Source: Amylostereum areolatum (lineage: Eukaryota > Basidiomycota > Agaricomycetes > Russulales > Stereaceae). From it: a DNA stretch of 64,000 bases. The stretch spans positions 853,163-917,162 of the forward strand of contig SAXG01000009.1 in NCBI GenBank assembly GCA_012932865.1. The letters are read 5' to 3'. Shown here piece after piece: positions 63,515-64,000 of this stretch. Numbering within the stretch: the first letter of the stretch is position 1; each line of letters begins with the position of its first letter. The position numbers and the translations under genes were made by a program. The notes beneath the pieces were generated by a model, which did not search any database, had not been told where the DNA came from, and worked only from the letters and a program-made list of their open reading frames with translations.

Positions 63515-64000
63515 GATCTAGAATCTGCTGAAAAAGCTGGTGGGTGGGTGGGTGGGTGGAAGAGAAGGGGCGGGCGGGGTGCTTGGCCCGGGCTAACAGG
63601 CTGTCAGCGACTTTATGCAACATCGAGGCTTGGAGCGGCAGGCTCCGTGACGTCATTTGCGCCATCTTGTCCGTGAGACGTTCCTACAACCTTCTTTGAC
63701 AGTCAGCGCGCGGTTCAAGGGCCATTCGCGTCACCGTGTATTGGCCTCTGGAGGACATATTTTCCCGGGAATGCGATTTGGTAGGAAGACCTGGGATGCG
63801 CAGGAATAGTCATTCCAAGCCGACTCCATTGCCGTCCAGACTGCGCAAGGAGCAAGCCACCAAGAGAACGCGAGAGCCGTAAAGTAGGAGCTGACCAAAG
63901 CTGACGTCCATGTCCATGGGCGAAAAAAGTACAAATCCGGGATTCCATTACGACGCGCACCGCGTGTGCGCTCGAACCTAGACGCGACAGAAATACATAT
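63515..64000. other. Right-edge sequence
   Basis: 486 bases upstream of the Sfk1-like gene, with a short GGGT repeat at about 63539-63559. A minus-strand frame at 63731-63934 contains a hydrophobic stretch but no recognisable family; it may be part of a gene beyond the edge. Confidence 0.35.

Noticed and set aside
63539..63559. Telomere-like repeat
   Set aside because: The unit is GGGT with few copies inside ordinary coding surroundings; it is a short simple repeat.

Overview
The window is nuclear DNA of a filamentous basidiomycete, most likely a wood-rotting Agaricomycete (polypore-like). The evidence is genes split by many 45-70 nt GT-AG introns, a laccase, a GH43 exo-beta-1,3-galactanase, a PrtT-like Zn2Cys6 factor and lanosterol 14-alpha-demethylase. 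Assignments rest on motifs read from hand-spliced translations; no database search was possible.

Layout. 1-16.3 kb (conserved core genes): CYP51 (partial, runs off the left edge), a mitochondrial RNB exoribonuclease, an Rsm1/NIPA-type C3HC zinc-finger protein, and a 9.7-kb gene for a 3,114-residue DUF6606/DUF3638/DUF3645 protein. 17-20.2 kb: a tandem pair of Bsd2/Ndfip adaptors. 20.7-24.5 kb: HEN1 small-RNA methyltransferase with a possible Gly-Trp tail, the 68-residue V-ATPase subunit e, and an unrecognised gene. 26.5-31.4 kb: a Nudix hydrolase, an 84-nt mitochondrial-type tRNA-Leu in an AT-rich island (probable mitochondrial insertion), a Ke4-type ZIP transporter with a 5-nt microexon, and an HD-domain hydrolase. 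32-36.8 kb: a C2/proline-rich protein (Fic1/Inn1-like) and a 14-exon GH43.

37.1-50.7 kb is the most interesting block: two tandem IucA/IucC-type NRPS-independent siderophore (NIS) synthetase genes, the second divergent from a full-length ABCC (Yor1-like) transporter. ATCTGATAA or ATCTGATTA sites, the motif class bound by fungal iron-regulating GATA factors, lie upstream of both synthetases and twice in an intron of the transporter. I infer an iron-controlled carboxylate-siderophore locus. It is followed by a laccase, a Zn2Cys6 transcription factor, a single-pass membrane protein with NPFxD motifs and a Frag1/DRAM/Sfk1 protein.

Quality note. From about 17.8 kb onward many genes need one base skipped to keep the conserved frame, nearly always in the direction of an extra base, while the first 17 kb shows none. 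I treat this as probable insertion-type assembly error, not as mass pseudogenisation.
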